58,719 nucleotides of DNA from Flavobacteriales bacterium (GTDB taxonomy: Bacteria > Bacteroidota > Bacteroidia > Flavobacteriales_E > Vicingaceae). Positions 34,887-42,749 of the stretch are shown piece after piece. Each line of letters starts with the position of its first letter. Position 1 is the stretch's first letter. Position numbers and translations under genes: made by a program. The notes beneath the pieces are model-generated. The model did not search any database. It saw only the letters and a program-made list of their open reading frames with translations, and was not told the origin of the DNA. The stretch spans positions 1 to 58,719 of the forward strand of contig JABTUP010000020.1 of NCBI GenBank assembly GCA_015075325.1, given 5' to 3'.

Positions 34887-35252
34887 TTAAAATAAAGACA
34901 ATTGTTGTTCGCCTTTTATAAAAGACAAAAACTCATTTAGATAATACTGGTAGTCATGGATTGATACCATAAAACCTGATTCATAATTTTTAATTCTTTT
35001 TTCAAGATGCTCCTTAAGGTATTGTTTAGCACCTAAAACAGCTTCCTCTTTGGTAGAAAATTTAGCTCTAACTTCACAAGGACTTGCTCCACCACCAACA
35101 GTTGAATAACCATAATCCCATTTTCCATTTGGAAATTGAGCATAAGTAATTTCAACATAATTCCACGCTAAAGCATTTTTCTTTTGCAGTTTAAAAATTA
35201 CAGTTGGATTTATACACACTCCACAGTCGTTGATGATATAGTTTGTATTCAT
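34887..35252 (-). CDS. Small protein ending in a sliding-clamp-binding motif
   Basis: A 121-aa protein, unrecognised, with a KFSTKEEAVLGAKQYLKEHLEKR helix and the terminal sequence EQQLSLF. QLSLF matches the bacterial beta-clamp-binding pentapeptide. It overlaps the 57-aa gene by four bases (ATGA) and belongs to the 35716-34887 unit, whose first protein ends in the same motif. Confidence 0.6.
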   Translation of the reverse strand: MNTNYIINDCGVCINPTVIFKLQKKNALAWNYVEITYAQFPNGKWDYGYSTVGGGASPCEVRAKFSTKEEAVLGAKQYLKEHLEKRIKNYESGFMVSIHDYQYYLNEFLSFIKGEQQLSLF

Positions 35253-35422
35253 TTGTTTAATGGTTTGGGTAGATTTATTATTTCTCTTATTTCTGAATCG
35301 GTAATGATAAAACCGACTTCTTGATTAATTGCTTTTTTAGTTTTGACAATTGTTTTAGCTCCTATAACTTCAATTAGTTCACATGGAACCAACTCTCCAT
35401 AATAGTTAATGAATAATTCCAT
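35249..35422 (-). CDS. Small hypothetical protein
   Basis: A 57-aa beta-rich protein (start MELFINYYGELVPCELIEV). It begins directly after the stop of the gene at 35423 and overlaps the next by four bases, so it is a genuine member of a three-gene unit. No family. Confidence 0.6.
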   Translation of the reverse strand: MELFINYYGELVPCELIEVIGAKTIVKTKKAINQEVGFIITDSEIREIINLPKPLNK

Positions 35423-35716
35423 TTAGAACAAGCTTAATTGTTGTCTTTGTTTTATTTGAGCAAGTAACTTATAACCTCCTACGTTGTAATATTGTTGAGC
35501 AATATCTTTAGCCAGTACTTGAATATCATCGTATTTTTCCCATGCTTTATCCATGATATACATAAAATGACTTTGGTAGCCTGTTGGGGAAACACAACCA
35601 TAAAATTCAAAACGAACCAGTAAACCGTTATAATGTTTAAAAACTACCTTAATTACTTCTTTGTTATTTAAAGAAATTTTAAATGTTGTTGTAGGTGTTG
35701 TTTCAGCTATATTCAT
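35423..35716 (-). CDS. Small protein ending in a sliding-clamp-binding motif
   Basis: A 97-aa protein with a beta-rich N-terminal half and helix (KAWEKYDDIQVLAKDIAQQYY), ending RQQLSLF, an exact QLSLF clamp motif. It is first in its unit and driven by the composite promoter module at 35717-35848, the same type that precedes ardC. Function unknown; clamp binding is inferred. Confidence 0.6.
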   Translation of the reverse strand: MNIAETTPTTTFKISLNNKEVIKVVFKHYNGLLVRFEFYGCVSPTGYQSHFMYIMDKAWEKYDDIQVLAKDIAQQYYNVGGYKLLAQIKQRQQLSLF

Positions 35717-35848
35717 ATATAGTTTTTTTATTACTTTCTTATATAAAGATAAGCAATAGCAATGGTTTCAAGCTGTTTTATTAGATAGAGTAATTAACAA
35801 AAATTTATAATTTTGGTTTTTTTCCTAAAGCCATAATCCAAAGGATTA
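35717..35848 (-). promoter_or_regulatory. Composite promoter module (hairpin, GGCTTTAGG motif, promoter)
   Basis: Read on the minus strand: palindrome TAATCC-TTT-GGATTA (35834-35848), two bases, GGCTTTAGGAAAAAAACC (35815-35832), about 60 bp, then GCTTATCTTTATATAAGAAAG with a -7-like TATCTTTA, about 20 bp before the start at 35716. The same series precedes ardC (37057) and the gene at 46501. Confidence 0.65.
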
Positions 35849-35869
35849 ATTAGTATAATTCGCACCAAT

Positions 35870-36036
35870 TGTACTTATTGAAATTATTAAAAAAGACACC
35901 ATCTTTCCAGGATTGGAAAGTTTGGTTGTCTTAGTGGGTATGTGTGTTGGCAATAATTTTAATGTGTACAGCAAATTAAGGACAAACGGATTCGGTTTTT
36001 ACTTTTTTTAGTAAATTCCGAATCGGTTTAACTTAA
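35870..36036. repeat. 167-bp two-hairpin direct repeat, copy 1
   Basis: Identical to 37214-37379 except for one deleted A. Hairpin 1 (35893-35932): AAGACA, CCA and CTTTCCA pair with TGGAAAG, TGG and TGTCTT around a GGAT loop, 16 bp in all. Hairpin 2 (35989-36024): GATTCGG and TTTAC pair with GTAAA and CCGAATC around a T-rich loop. It lies upstream of a promoter module and downstream of ardC. Confidence 0.95.
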
Positions 36037-36064
36037 CTATAAAAACAATAAATTCCTTGTATAA

Positions 36065-36110
36065 TTTTTCTTACGAGCGAAAAGAAATGCAGCGAGTAAG
36101 AAAAATTTTT
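36065..36110. terminator. Terminator at the end of ardC
   Basis: TTTTTCTTAC (36065-36074) pairs with GTAAGAAAAA (36096-36105), with further GCG/CGC pairing inside and A/T tracts outside. It lies 18 bp past the ardC stop. Confidence 0.75.
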
Positions 36111-36127
36111 TGGGGAACACCAAGCTA

Positions 36128-37057
36128 TTAAGCAGCTTGGTGTTGATTGATTTGGTACGACAAAATGTAATCGGCAGATTTTTGAGCATGTGCAGCAGCT
36201 CTAAAAAACACATTAATATCTTTTTTAAATGCACAAATCCAACTTTTGATATAAGCGGCATTATTAGTAAAATCTTTAGCAATTCCTATACTACCACAAA
36301 TAAGGGCAGCGGAAAGTTCTGCCACCAGTTCCTCAAAAGCATATTCATTATCTCCAAACTTTTTCCCGAAAGTTCTATTTAGTCTATGAGCTGCACCAGT
36401 CCAATGGCTTAATTCGTGAAAAGCTGTACTATAGTATTTCTGTTGGTCAACAAACTGTTTCATTAATGGAAGTGTAATTAAATCACTTGCAGGACTATAA
36501 AAAGCCTCATCTATAAGTTTGTGTTCAATATTCGCATTTGAATTTCTTAAAATAGTTTCTGCTTGTTCTTCCTTTTCAATTTGAGTTAAAATTATATCAT
36601 CAGGAACATAAAAAGAAGTTGGTAAACCATTTATCTGAGCAACATTAAAAACAAAATAAAAGCGTAAAAATCCATTTCGACTAATTTTAAGTTCGGTTAA
36701 ACTCTTTCCAGTCGAATTAACAAGCGACTGAACTTGTTTTAATGATAGGTTCTCCCCTTTATCATTTTTATAAATAAAATTATAGTAAATTACAGGGGTT
36801 GCCTTTTCTCCTTTGATTATATTAGCCTTAAGTTGTGTTGCTTGATTGAAAGTAACCCATTTATTAACCTCAAATTGTTTTTTAGTAGTAATAAAGGATA
36901 AATAAAGTTGATTAAATCCAGTATAAAACGAATTTGTAATTGGGTTTTTAGCCATATTATTAGGGCTAAACCATGACTGTTGAAATTCAAGTTTTAAAGA
37001 ACTTTCAAGCATTTCAATAATTTGTTGTTGTATGTCGTTATAAATTTTTTTACTCAT
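36128..37057 (-). CDS. ardC: ArdC-type antirestriction protein with zinc-metalloprotease domain
   Basis: A 309-aa protein with an N-terminal ArdC/DUF1738 single-strand-binding part (FTGFNQLYLSF, KWVTFNQATQLKANIIKGEKATPVIYY, about 45-95) and a C-terminal zincin: HELSHWTG at about 216-223 with EELVAELSAA at about 245. ArdC protects incoming plasmid DNA from host restriction. It has a composite promoter module (37058-37192), a CCCTAAACA leader directly at its ATG, and near-identical 167-bp repeats on both sides. Confidence 0.9.
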   Translation of the reverse strand: MSKKIYNDIQQQIIEMLESSLKLEFQQSWFSPNNMAKNPITNSFYTGFNQLYLSFITTKKQFEVNKWVTFNQATQLKANIIKGEKATPVIYYNFIYKNDKGENLSLKQVQSLVNSTGKSLTELKISRNGFLRFYFVFNVAQINGLPTSFYVPDDIILTQIEKEEQAETILRNSNANIEHKLIDEAFYSPASDLITLPLMKQFVDQQKYYSTAFHELSHWTGAAHRLNRTFGKKFGDNEYAFEELVAELSAALICGSIGIAKDFTNNAAYIKSWICAFKKDINVFFRAAAHAQKSADYILSYQINQHQAA

Positions 37058-37192
37058 GTTTAGGGTTTTGGTTAATTACTTTCTTTACATAAAGATAAGC
37101 AATATCAAGGGGTTGGAGTGATTTATAAGCTAGTAGAAATGAACAATAATAAAAAAGTTAGGTTTTTTTCCTGTTGCCAATCCAAAGGATTA
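37058..37192 (-). promoter_or_regulatory. Composite promoter module of ardC
   Basis: On the minus strand: AATCC-TTT-GGATT (37179-37191), GGCAACAGGAAAAAAACC (37161-37178, a variant with GGCAACAGG), then GCTTATCTTTATGTAAAGAAAG, the -7-like TATCTTTA, and CCCTAAACA fused to the start codon (37057-37065). Confidence 0.65.
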
Positions 37193-37213
37193 ACTAATAA
37201 TATTCATATTAAC

Positions 37214-37379
37214 TGTACTTATTGAAATTATTAAAAAAGACACCATCTTTCCAGGATTGGAAAGTTTGGTTGTCTTAGTGGGTATGTGTGTTGGCAATAA
37301 TTTTAATGTGTACAGCAAATTAAGGACAAACGGATTCGGTTTTTACTTTTTTTGTAAATTCCGAATCGGTTTAACTTAA
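37214..37379. repeat. 167-bp two-hairpin direct repeat, copy 2
   Basis: Second copy, offset 1344 bp from the first, with hairpins at 37237-37276 and 37333-37367. It lies upstream of the ardC module and ends 22 bp before a plus-strand TATCTTTG box. Confidence 0.95.
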
Positions 37380-37400
37380 AAAATAATAATATTTTACTCC

Positions 37401-37408
37401 TATCTTTG
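37401..37408 (+). promoter_or_regulatory. -7 box TATCTTTG facing right
   Basis: An exact TAnnTTTG match on the plus strand just past the second hairpin repeat. It could drive a short plus-strand transcript holding the small ORFs at 37413-37852. Confidence 0.5.
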
Positions 37409-37412
37409 AAAG

Positions 37413-37517
37413 ATGAAATATGTTGTCCTGGTATTACAATTGCTTTTTACTCGACCAATGAGTTGGAGTTGGACTTTTGAGCAATGGAAACGAAAACAGG
37501 ACCAAAAAAGAAACTGA
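37413..37517 (+). CDS. Possible 34-aa peptide
   Basis: A 34-codon ORF (MKYVVLVLQLLFTRPMSW at the start) directly after the -7 box, so it would be translated from the extreme 5' end, or not at all. A 23-codon ORF follows at 37520-37591. No homologue recognised. Confidence 0.3.
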   Translation: MKYVVLVLQLLFTRPMSWSWTFEQWKRKQDQKRN

Positions 37518-37626
37518 AAGATGAAGCAAGAAAAACTTTCTCCAAGATATGCCACAAACTTAAAGGAGTTGTTGGTCGTTCAAGCAATTTAGTTTTGAGT
37601 TTTACATAATAAATTGTAAGGAAAAA

Positions 37627-37674
37627 ATGGCTACATTTAACCTTAAAAACAAAAAGTTATATTATGATGAGTAA
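37627..37674 (+). other. 15-codon upstream ORF overlapping the 62-aa gene
   Basis: An ORF beginning MATFNLKNKKLYYDE with an AAGGAAAAA start site overlaps the ATG at 37664 and stops at 37674. This arrangement would couple or limit translation of the downstream gene. Confidence 0.35.
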
Positions 37675-37852
37675 TAAACGTAAAGCAATACTATGGTTAT
37701 CTTGGGGAATAATAGCCCTCTTTCTTTTCATTTACCAGTTTATATATTATAAAAATTATTTCATTTGGTTATTATTACTGACTGCCTTAATTTCCTTTTT
37801 AAGAACTTTTTTTTATTGGAAACAACTCGATAAAAAAGAAATTGAAGATTAA
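37664..37852 (+). CDS. Small two-helix membrane protein
   Basis: A 62-aa protein with two membrane helices (about 9-27 and 31-50) and a charged C-terminus. It is one of the few plus-strand genes of this region and may be read from 37401. Family not recognised. Confidence 0.55.
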   Translation: MMSNKRKAILWLSWGIIALFLFIYQFIYYKNYFIWLLLLTALISFLRTFFYWKQLDKKEIED

Positions 37853-37927
37853 AAAATAATGATTTGGTTTTAGCTTTATGGCCAAAAACCAAAATCAATA
37901 AAACACTTATGTTTATTGGTTTTAAGA

Positions 37928-38062
37928 ATGATAGCAGAAACAATGATTTTCTTAAAATTTGAAGAGTACGCCACTAGAAAGAGTAAAACCAGTAAACAAT
38001 TCCTTATTAAATTTTCCGATATGAGCGAAAAATCTTACCGACTTAGGAAGGATCAAGATTGA
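37928..38062 (+). CDS. Small basic protein
   Basis: A 44-aa plus-strand ORF (start MIAETMIFLKFEEYATRKS). Composition is protein-like and basic; no homologue recognised. It may be in the same transcript as the 62-aa gene. Confidence 0.4.
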   Translation: MIAETMIFLKFEEYATRKSKTSKQFLIKFSDMSEKSYRLRKDQD

Positions 38063-38088
38063 AGCGAATGAGGAAAATTTTTGGTTTT

Positions 38089-38286
38089 TTACTTCAACTC
38101 ATTAAATCTCCTTTTAAGTTCCTCGAATATTTGAAATAGTAAGGCAGCGTATTCGTTCACTTCATTTTCTCCTTCAACCGACCCATGTCCTGCCATTTTT
38201 ACTTTTTCGTAGTTTTCAACTATTGCCATACCAAAATCATACATTGCTTTTAAATCAGAAGTACTAATGTTTTTAAATTTTTCCAT
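38089..38286 (-). CDS. Small helical protein
   Basis: A 65-aa protein (MEKFKNISTSDLKAMYDFG at the start). I take the ATG at 38286 because the longer frame begins with TTG inside a TACGTTTG promoter box. Two long helices; no family recognised. Confidence 0.55.
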   Translation of the reverse strand: MEKFKNISTSDLKAMYDFGMAIVENYEKVKMAGHGSVEGENEVNEYAALLFQIFEELKRRFNELK

Positions 38287-38335
38287 AATCTTAATTTTAT
38301 AATTATTCCACAAACGTAGAAAATGTTTAAATAAG

Positions 38336-38371
38336 ATGAAGTAAAGAAATTAAGAAAATACTTTACTTCAT
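38336..38371. repeat. 11-bp inverted repeat ATGAAGTAAAG/CTTTACTTCAT
   Basis: Perfect arms with a 14-bp AT-rich spacer, 50 bp upstream of the 38286 start. It could be an operator for that gene or a weak terminator of the unit at 38477. Confidence 0.6.
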
Positions 38372-38476
38372 TTAACCTAATTTAACTGTTATGATTAATC
38401 TAACACTTTCACTTTTTTATCTTCCATAATTACCGTATTTATAAACTAATAATTTCATTCAAACTAACCATTGTCT

Positions 38477-38896
38477 TTATTTAATTGTAACAACACCTCT
38501 ATTTTTTGCTTCCATTGACCATTGTACTTGATATACATCACCGTCAATTTGGTCGAGCAATAAAAAGTTGTATATATTTTCTGTGGGGTAGAGAGTAAAT
38601 CTACCATTAACTTCTTTTTCTTTACTAACAAGAGAAATTGAGTTCAATACTAATTCACCTTTTAAGTCATCATTCGTAACAGTGAAATGAACTTGCCACA
38701 TTTTACCATTTCGTGTGTCCAGCTTGATATAAGTCCAATAGTTTTTTGTTGAAAATAATTGGTAAATGGTGTTTTCTGAAATTAATTTTTGTCGAACAAT
38801 TTCTGTCTGACTTGTTTGATTTTGACCAAATGAAACAATTGTAAATAATACAAATGTCAATGTAAAAAATTTCATTTTATTATTATCATTTTTCAT
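38477..38896 (-). CDS. Exported hypothetical protein
   Basis: A 139-aa protein with a signal peptide (to about residue 24, VSFGQ; an internal ATG at 38875 also works). Two similar segments, LDTRNGKMWQVHF and LLDQIDGDVYQVQWS, suggest a small beta-propeller-like or repeat fold common in Bacteroidetes exported proteins of unknown role. Confidence 0.6.
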   Translation of the reverse strand: MKNDNNKMKFFTLTFVLFTIVSFGQNQTSQTEIVRQKLISENTIYQLFSTKNYWTYIKLDTRNGKMWQVHFTVTNDDLKGELVLNSISLVSKEKEVNGRFTLYPTENIYNFLLLDQIDGDVYQVQWSMEAKNRGVVTIK

Positions 38897-38911
38897 AATC
38901 CATATTAAAAA

Positions 38912-39238
38912 TTAATTATCTTCTTCATTAACAATATTATTATCTTCCCATTTTAAGTAACTATGATACCAATCTCCCATTCGGCTCATAATTTTTGCAA
39001 GAGTATCAGCATCGACACTATCAAACATAACAGCACCTAAACAAATTAATTCTCCAGGATAATCAACAGATGCTCCAACTGAAAATATTGATTTACATTC
39101 CAACCATTCCTGTTCCTGGTCAATATCATAATGAAAAGCTTCAGCAAGAATAAAAGGTGTTTGTGTGTGGCAGATGAAAATCCGATGCTCTTTTATCATC
39201 GGATTTTCGCAAATCATAAATTTAGGTAGTTTAGCCAT
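38912..39238 (-). CDS. Hypothetical protein
   Basis: A 108-aa acidic soluble protein with no motif. It lies between the exported protein and the 289-aa gene in the same direction. Confidence 0.5.
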   Translation of the reverse strand: MAKLPKFMICENPMIKEHRIFICHTQTPFILAEAFHYDIDQEQEWLECKSIFSVGASVDYPGELICLGAVMFDSVDADTLAKIMSRMGDWYHSYLKWEDNNIVNEEDN

Positions 39239-39252
39239 AGTTATTTAAATAT

Positions 39253-40122
39253 TTAAGCAACATTTTTAATTTCTTTTCTTTTGATAAAAATCCCTGTTTC
39301 GGTTCTTTCAACAAAAAATTCATCAGAATATAATTTTTCAACTATTCTTGCAGCTTTTTCAAAATCTAAAGCTGAACAATCAACTAATGAATTACCATGA
39401 ACTTTTCCTCTAATTCTTCTATCAAGTATTCTTAAAACTTTATAGTTTCTAAGTTTTAATCTTTCAACTGGAGAAACTGAATCTCTATTTAATCTATTGA
39501 ATTTCTTTAAAGAGATTTCTCTAGTTACTGCTTTAATGTTTTTTGGCGACAAATCAAAAGGTTTAATATGTCGCCCTAAACTGGTTAGACAACCATCAGC
39601 ATCATCAATATAGCTTCCATAAGAAATATGAACTGTTTTCTTTAAAGAATCAGATTTAAAATATCTTTCGTCAAAATGGTTTGCAATTTCTTTAAGTAAA
39701 GAGCCTTTCTCTGAACAAATTTCATTTAGTTTATTTTTAAAACTAGGCGTTTTTACAATTTGTATTTCTTTGTTTGCCAACTTTTCAAGCAAGTTAGATA
39801 AAACCAAAGACTTTAGATTTTGTCTAATCAATTCTTTTTGTTTAGTGGTTTTAGATAATTTCAAAGCCGCCAACCAAAAATTAACATTATTTTTTATTTC
39901 AATGGTATCGTAATAATCAACCCTGTTTGCAAATTTTCCGACATGATGCCATTCGTTGGTTTTTATATTAGCCAGTTTAAGGGCTTCTTTAAAATGGTTT
40001 AAAGATAATCCTATAACTTTTGCAGCTCTAGTTAAAGGAAAACGTCCTTCTTCTTCAGCACATTCAGCGTTAAATGAACGTGAAAAACTGTTGTTTCGAG
40101 AATAATAAGCAGATTTTTTCAT
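39253..40122 (-). CDS. Basic protein with possible N-terminal DNA-binding domain
   Basis: A 289-aa basic protein. Residues about 28-70 (FPLTRAAKVIGLSLNHFKEALKLANI...GKFANRVDYYD) look like a winged HTH for reading a target site. The rest has helical repeats with KSDSLKKTVHISYGSY. It lies downstream of the module at 40252-40285. Not recognised as a named family. Confidence 0.55.
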   Translation of the reverse strand: MKKSAYYSRNNSFSRSFNAECAEEEGRFPLTRAAKVIGLSLNHFKEALKLANIKTNEWHHVGKFANRVDYYDTIEIKNNVNFWLAALKLSKTTKQKELIRQNLKSLVLSNLLEKLANKEIQIVKTPSFKNKLNEICSEKGSLLKEIANHFDERYFKSDSLKKTVHISYGSYIDDADGCLTSLGRHIKPFDLSPKNIKAVTREISLKKFNRLNRDSVSPVERLKLRNYKVLRILDRRIRGKVHGNSLVDCSALDFEKAARIVEKLYSDEFFVERTETGIFIKRKEIKNVA

Positions 40123-40251
40123 AATTTTTAAGCTCGTTTTTATACATCTAGCACCGATGTTCTTATGAATATTTATAATATAAAAGTAAGAAATTAAATA
40201 TAAAAAATATTAATAAAATTACATTTAGTATTAACAGTATTATTAATTTTT

Positions 40252-40285
40252 GTTTTTTTTCCTGAAGCCCTAATCCGAAGGATTA
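40252..40285 (-). repeat. Hairpin plus GGCTTCAGGAAAAAAAA module
   Basis: On the minus strand TAATCC-TTC-GGATTA is followed by GGGCTTCAGGAAAAAAAAC. It lies 130 bp upstream of the start at 40122 and just past the stop of the 120-aa gene. Confidence 0.7.
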
Positions 40286-40296
40286 AATAAAATAAG

Positions 40297-40659
40297 TTAT
40301 TTATTTTTTGTGTATTTTTCTAGGAATGGATATTTTTTTTTCATTAATATTGACCATTCCTTTTTAAATTCTTCAGCTCTAGTATCAGCTTTAACATCAA
40401 TATACAAGCACGCCCCAACCCATTCTCTTTTTAAAACTATAAAAGCGTTTTTACTCCAATATTTATAATCTTCACTTTCCCATATTTCCTCTGTATCTTC
40501 ATCTTCATGCTCAACAATACCATCTCCTTTATCAACCATATTAATAATATCTCCTACATGAAGACTTAACCCAACATCTACCCTTATCCTAACGAACTTA
40601 TCGCTAAAATCATCTTCCTTAACTTGACTTAATACCACTTGAATTTTCTCTTGTTCCAT
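40297..40659 (-). CDS. Acidic hypothetical protein
   Basis: A 120-aa acidic protein with HEDEDTEEIWESEDYKYW in the middle. Not recognised. Its charge distribution would be compatible with a DNA mimic, but that is speculation. Confidence 0.5.
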   Translation of the reverse strand: MEQEKIQVVLSQVKEDDFSDKFVRIRVDVGLSLHVGDIINMVDKGDGIVEHEDEDTEEIWESEDYKYWSKNAFIVLKREWVGACLYIDVKADTRAEEFKKEWSILMKKKYPFLEKYTKNK

Positions 40660-40699
40660 AATTTCTATTTTTTTCTCATTTTTTTATATCGAACTCACG

Positions 40700-41584
40700 T
40701 TAATTTAACGCCCAAACTCCACGTTCTACTGGAGTAAAATTTACCTGAAGAACTTGTCTAATTTTAGCCTGGTAATGGTTGTTTACTTTGATTTTTTCGG
40801 GGGCTAAAACCATAACCATACTGTAAATGTCGTCCAATTTTGCTTTATTATCAAGTTTCATTAAAGCAAGTTTCACAATATTTTTCCAAGAATCATTATA
40901 CGTTCTTTTTATTTCAGCAATTTTAGTTTCAATAAACGAAAACACATCTGCTTCTTTTTTCTTCCAAATAATCAAGTATTCGTGATTATTTGGAAGAAAG
41001 CTACCGTTATAATTTTTAAAGCTGCTCATGGTGTTGTGTTGAAGTTTTATAGCAACACTCAACAATTCATCTTTAGGCATCATTTTAATAAAATCGCTTT
41101 GAAAGGAGAAAAATTCTCCGCTTTTCCTGTAATCTCCAATTAAGGTGGTGTAAATTCCATTTTTACGAGCTGCATCCCTTTGATTAAGCAACATTAATTG
41201 GCTCAACTCCAAAAATTCTTCAACCGATGAACAACTGGATAAGTCATTGCCTGTTGTTAATAAATTATGTTTAAGTCGTTCAGCTTTATAATCAATCATG
41301 TTGTGATATGGAGGGTGTGAAAAAACAAGGTCAGCCTGTTTTTTAGTAAAGTTTAATACAGCGTTTCTAGTGAAGTCAAAACCTTTGTGTAAGTCTAAAC
41401 CAATATAATCAACATTTAGTTCCTTACACACATCCGCAGAAGTTCCACTACCCTCGCAAACATCAATAAAAAGTGTTGGTTTAAAGTGTTCGATTAGTTC
41501 TTTTTGAACATAACCCGAACAGTTACCTCGATAAGAAGCGTTTCCGTAATTACCCCTTTCAGGAAAATTTAAAATAGAGTTCAT
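40700..41584 (-). CDS. DNA methyltransferase (N6/N4 type)
   Basis: A 294-aa methyltransferase with an AdoMet-binding motif (DVCEGSGTSADVC, about 39-51, then DYIGLDLHKG) and the catalytic motif HPPY (about 90-93, in VFSHPPYHNMIDY). No restriction partner is nearby, so it is an orphan enzyme that probably protects the plasmid from host restriction in a new cell. Start is 6 bp after the stop of the 101-aa gene. Confidence 0.85.
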   Translation of the reverse strand: MNSILNFPERGNYGNASYRGNCSGYVQKELIEHFKPTLFIDVCEGSGTSADVCKELNVDYIGLDLHKGFDFTRNAVLNFTKKQADLVFSHPPYHNMIDYKAERLKHNLLTTGNDLSSCSSVEEFLELSQLMLLNQRDAARKNGIYTTLIGDYRKSGEFFSFQSDFIKMMPKDELLSVAIKLQHNTMSSFKNYNGSFLPNNHEYLIIWKKKEADVFSFIETKIAEIKRTYNDSWKNIVKLALMKLDNKAKLDDIYSMVMVLAPEKIKVNNHYQAKIRQVLQVNFTPVERGVWALN

Positions 41585-41590
41585 AGTAAG

Positions 41591-41896
41591 TTAGGCTTTT
41601 ATTGATTTGTAATTATTGGTTTGTTCGTTAAATTCTGAGTGTTTGGAACATAAAGGTTCAGCCGTTAGTTCATCAGAATAACATTCATCATCGTGTTTAA
41701 TTTTACAATGGCATACTGAACAAAAAACTATTTCATTACTCCATTTTTTAAACTCAATAATATTTTCTTCCAAAGAAAGTAAGTTTTGAAAATGCTCGTT
41801 TGCAAATTCAATAACATCAGAAATATCAATGTTAGGTTGACTTATTAGACTATTAATAAAATCTTGTTGTTGGATTGGTTCTTTAGTTGTTTTCAT
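41591..41896 (-). CDS. Small Cys-rich protein
   Basis: A 101-aa protein with CSVCHCKI, DDECYS and PLCSKHS, a possible zinc site (C-x2-C-x...C...C/H, about residues 54-82). It overlaps the 75-aa gene by 14 bases and precedes the methyltransferase. Confidence 0.55.
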   Translation of the reverse strand: MKTTKEPIQQQDFINSLISQPNIDISDVIEFANEHFQNLLSLEENIIEFKKWSNEIVFCSVCHCKIKHDDECYSDELTAEPLCSKHSEFNEQTNNYKSIKA

Positions 41897-42110
41897 TGTT
41901 GTTAGGTTTGGTTGCGAATCTTTTTAAACAGTCGTTGAAATCATCTTGACTGGTTCTTCCTGTTCTTCGTTTGTCTTTTCCAAAATCATCTAATCGTTTT
42001 TCTAAGCTAGAGAGTTTATCAAAAATCTTAAACGACAAAGTTGTATATTCAAATTTTGCTATTCTAAGGGCATCAGCCAATATTCGAGCTTCGTCTTTTG
42101 TTAGTTTCAT
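41883..42110 (-). CDS. Small hypothetical protein
   Basis: A 75-aa helical protein if begun at the ATG at 42110 (MKLTKDEARILADALRIAK), two bases past the upstream stop. A longer frame would overlap it. No family. Confidence 0.5.
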   Translation of the reverse strand: MKLTKDEARILADALRIAKFEYTTLSFKIFDKLSSLEKRLDDFGKDKRRTGRTSQDDFNDCLKRFATKPNNNENN

Positions 42111-42112
42111 TT

Positions 42113-42367
42113 TTAAGAAATTTCGTAAAAACATTTAATTTCATTTTCAACCAGTACAGGGTTGTATTCAGAATTATGGTAAAAATCAGAGGTATCATAA
42201 AAATCAGTTAAAACTGCTATTTCATTAATTACTGCAATAACAGGAGCTTCATCGCCTTTAGTTGGGTGTTCAAAAAATTTAACTTCTTGGTCTAGTTGAT
42301 TTTTAAATAAAGTATCAATCAAAGTAGGATTTTGTTCCATTAATTTTTTGTAGTCAATCTTTTGCAT
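42113..42367 (-). CDS. Small hypothetical protein
   Basis: An 84-aa acidic protein, first in the unit 42367-40700. It has a -7 box TATCTTTA and the CTTTATAGAAAG motif before it, and the module at 42465-42481 about 100 bp upstream. Not recognised. Confidence 0.5.
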   Translation of the reverse strand: MQKIDYKKLMEQNPTLIDTLFKNQLDQEVKFFEHPTKGDEAPVIAVINEIAVLTDFYDTSDFYHNSEYNPVLVENEIKCFYEIS

Positions 42368-42464
42368 GGTTTTGTGTTTTAATTTCTTTCTATAAAGATA
42401 CTTAACAACAGTTGGTTTTTATAGTTTTTTTAGTGTTAGAAATCAACAGAATTAAAGGTATTTG

Positions 42465-42481
42465 ATTTTTTTCCTGAAGCC
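42465..42481 (-). repeat. TGGCTTCAGGAAAAAAA motif copy
   Basis: A minus-strand copy of the dispersed motif about 100 bp before the start at 42367. The palindrome found at other copies is not evident here. Confidence 0.6.
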
Positions 42482-42567
42482 AAAAATTGGGAGGCAAATA
42501 GCTTTTAGCAGTTATGATCAAAAAGCTAATTTATTGAGGGCAAAAAGTTTTGTATTGCTTAAATGCT

Positions 42568-42575
42568 TAACTTTG
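42568..42575 (+). promoter_or_regulatory. -7 box TAACTTTG of the zeta-type pair
   Basis: A TAnnTTTG match on the plus strand, 18 bp before the 51-aa gene. It gives this pair its own promoter against the surrounding minus-strand genes. Confidence 0.5.
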
Positions 42576-42593
42576 GTTTATAAATAAAACACT

Positions 42594-42749
42594 ATGGCAC
42601 GAATAGTTGTAAAAAGAGAAAAGGTTGTAGAATTTGAACTGGATAAAAAGGCAGTTCAAGAAATTACTAAAAAGGTTTTAAAAGAAAATAGTTTAGTTAA
42701 AAATAAACAACCAAAAAAAGCAGCTTCTTATTTTGTTGCAAACTTCTAA
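42594..42749 (+). CDS. Small putative antitoxin of a zeta-type pair
   Basis: A 51-aa Lys-rich protein (start MARIVVKREKVVEFELDKK). It overlaps the zeta-like toxin gene by about 14 bases. Size and position fit a short antitoxin; it bears no likeness to the classical epsilon protein that I can see. Confidence 0.55.
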   Translation: MARIVVKREKVVEFELDKKAVQEITKKVLKENSLVKNKQPKKAASYFVANF

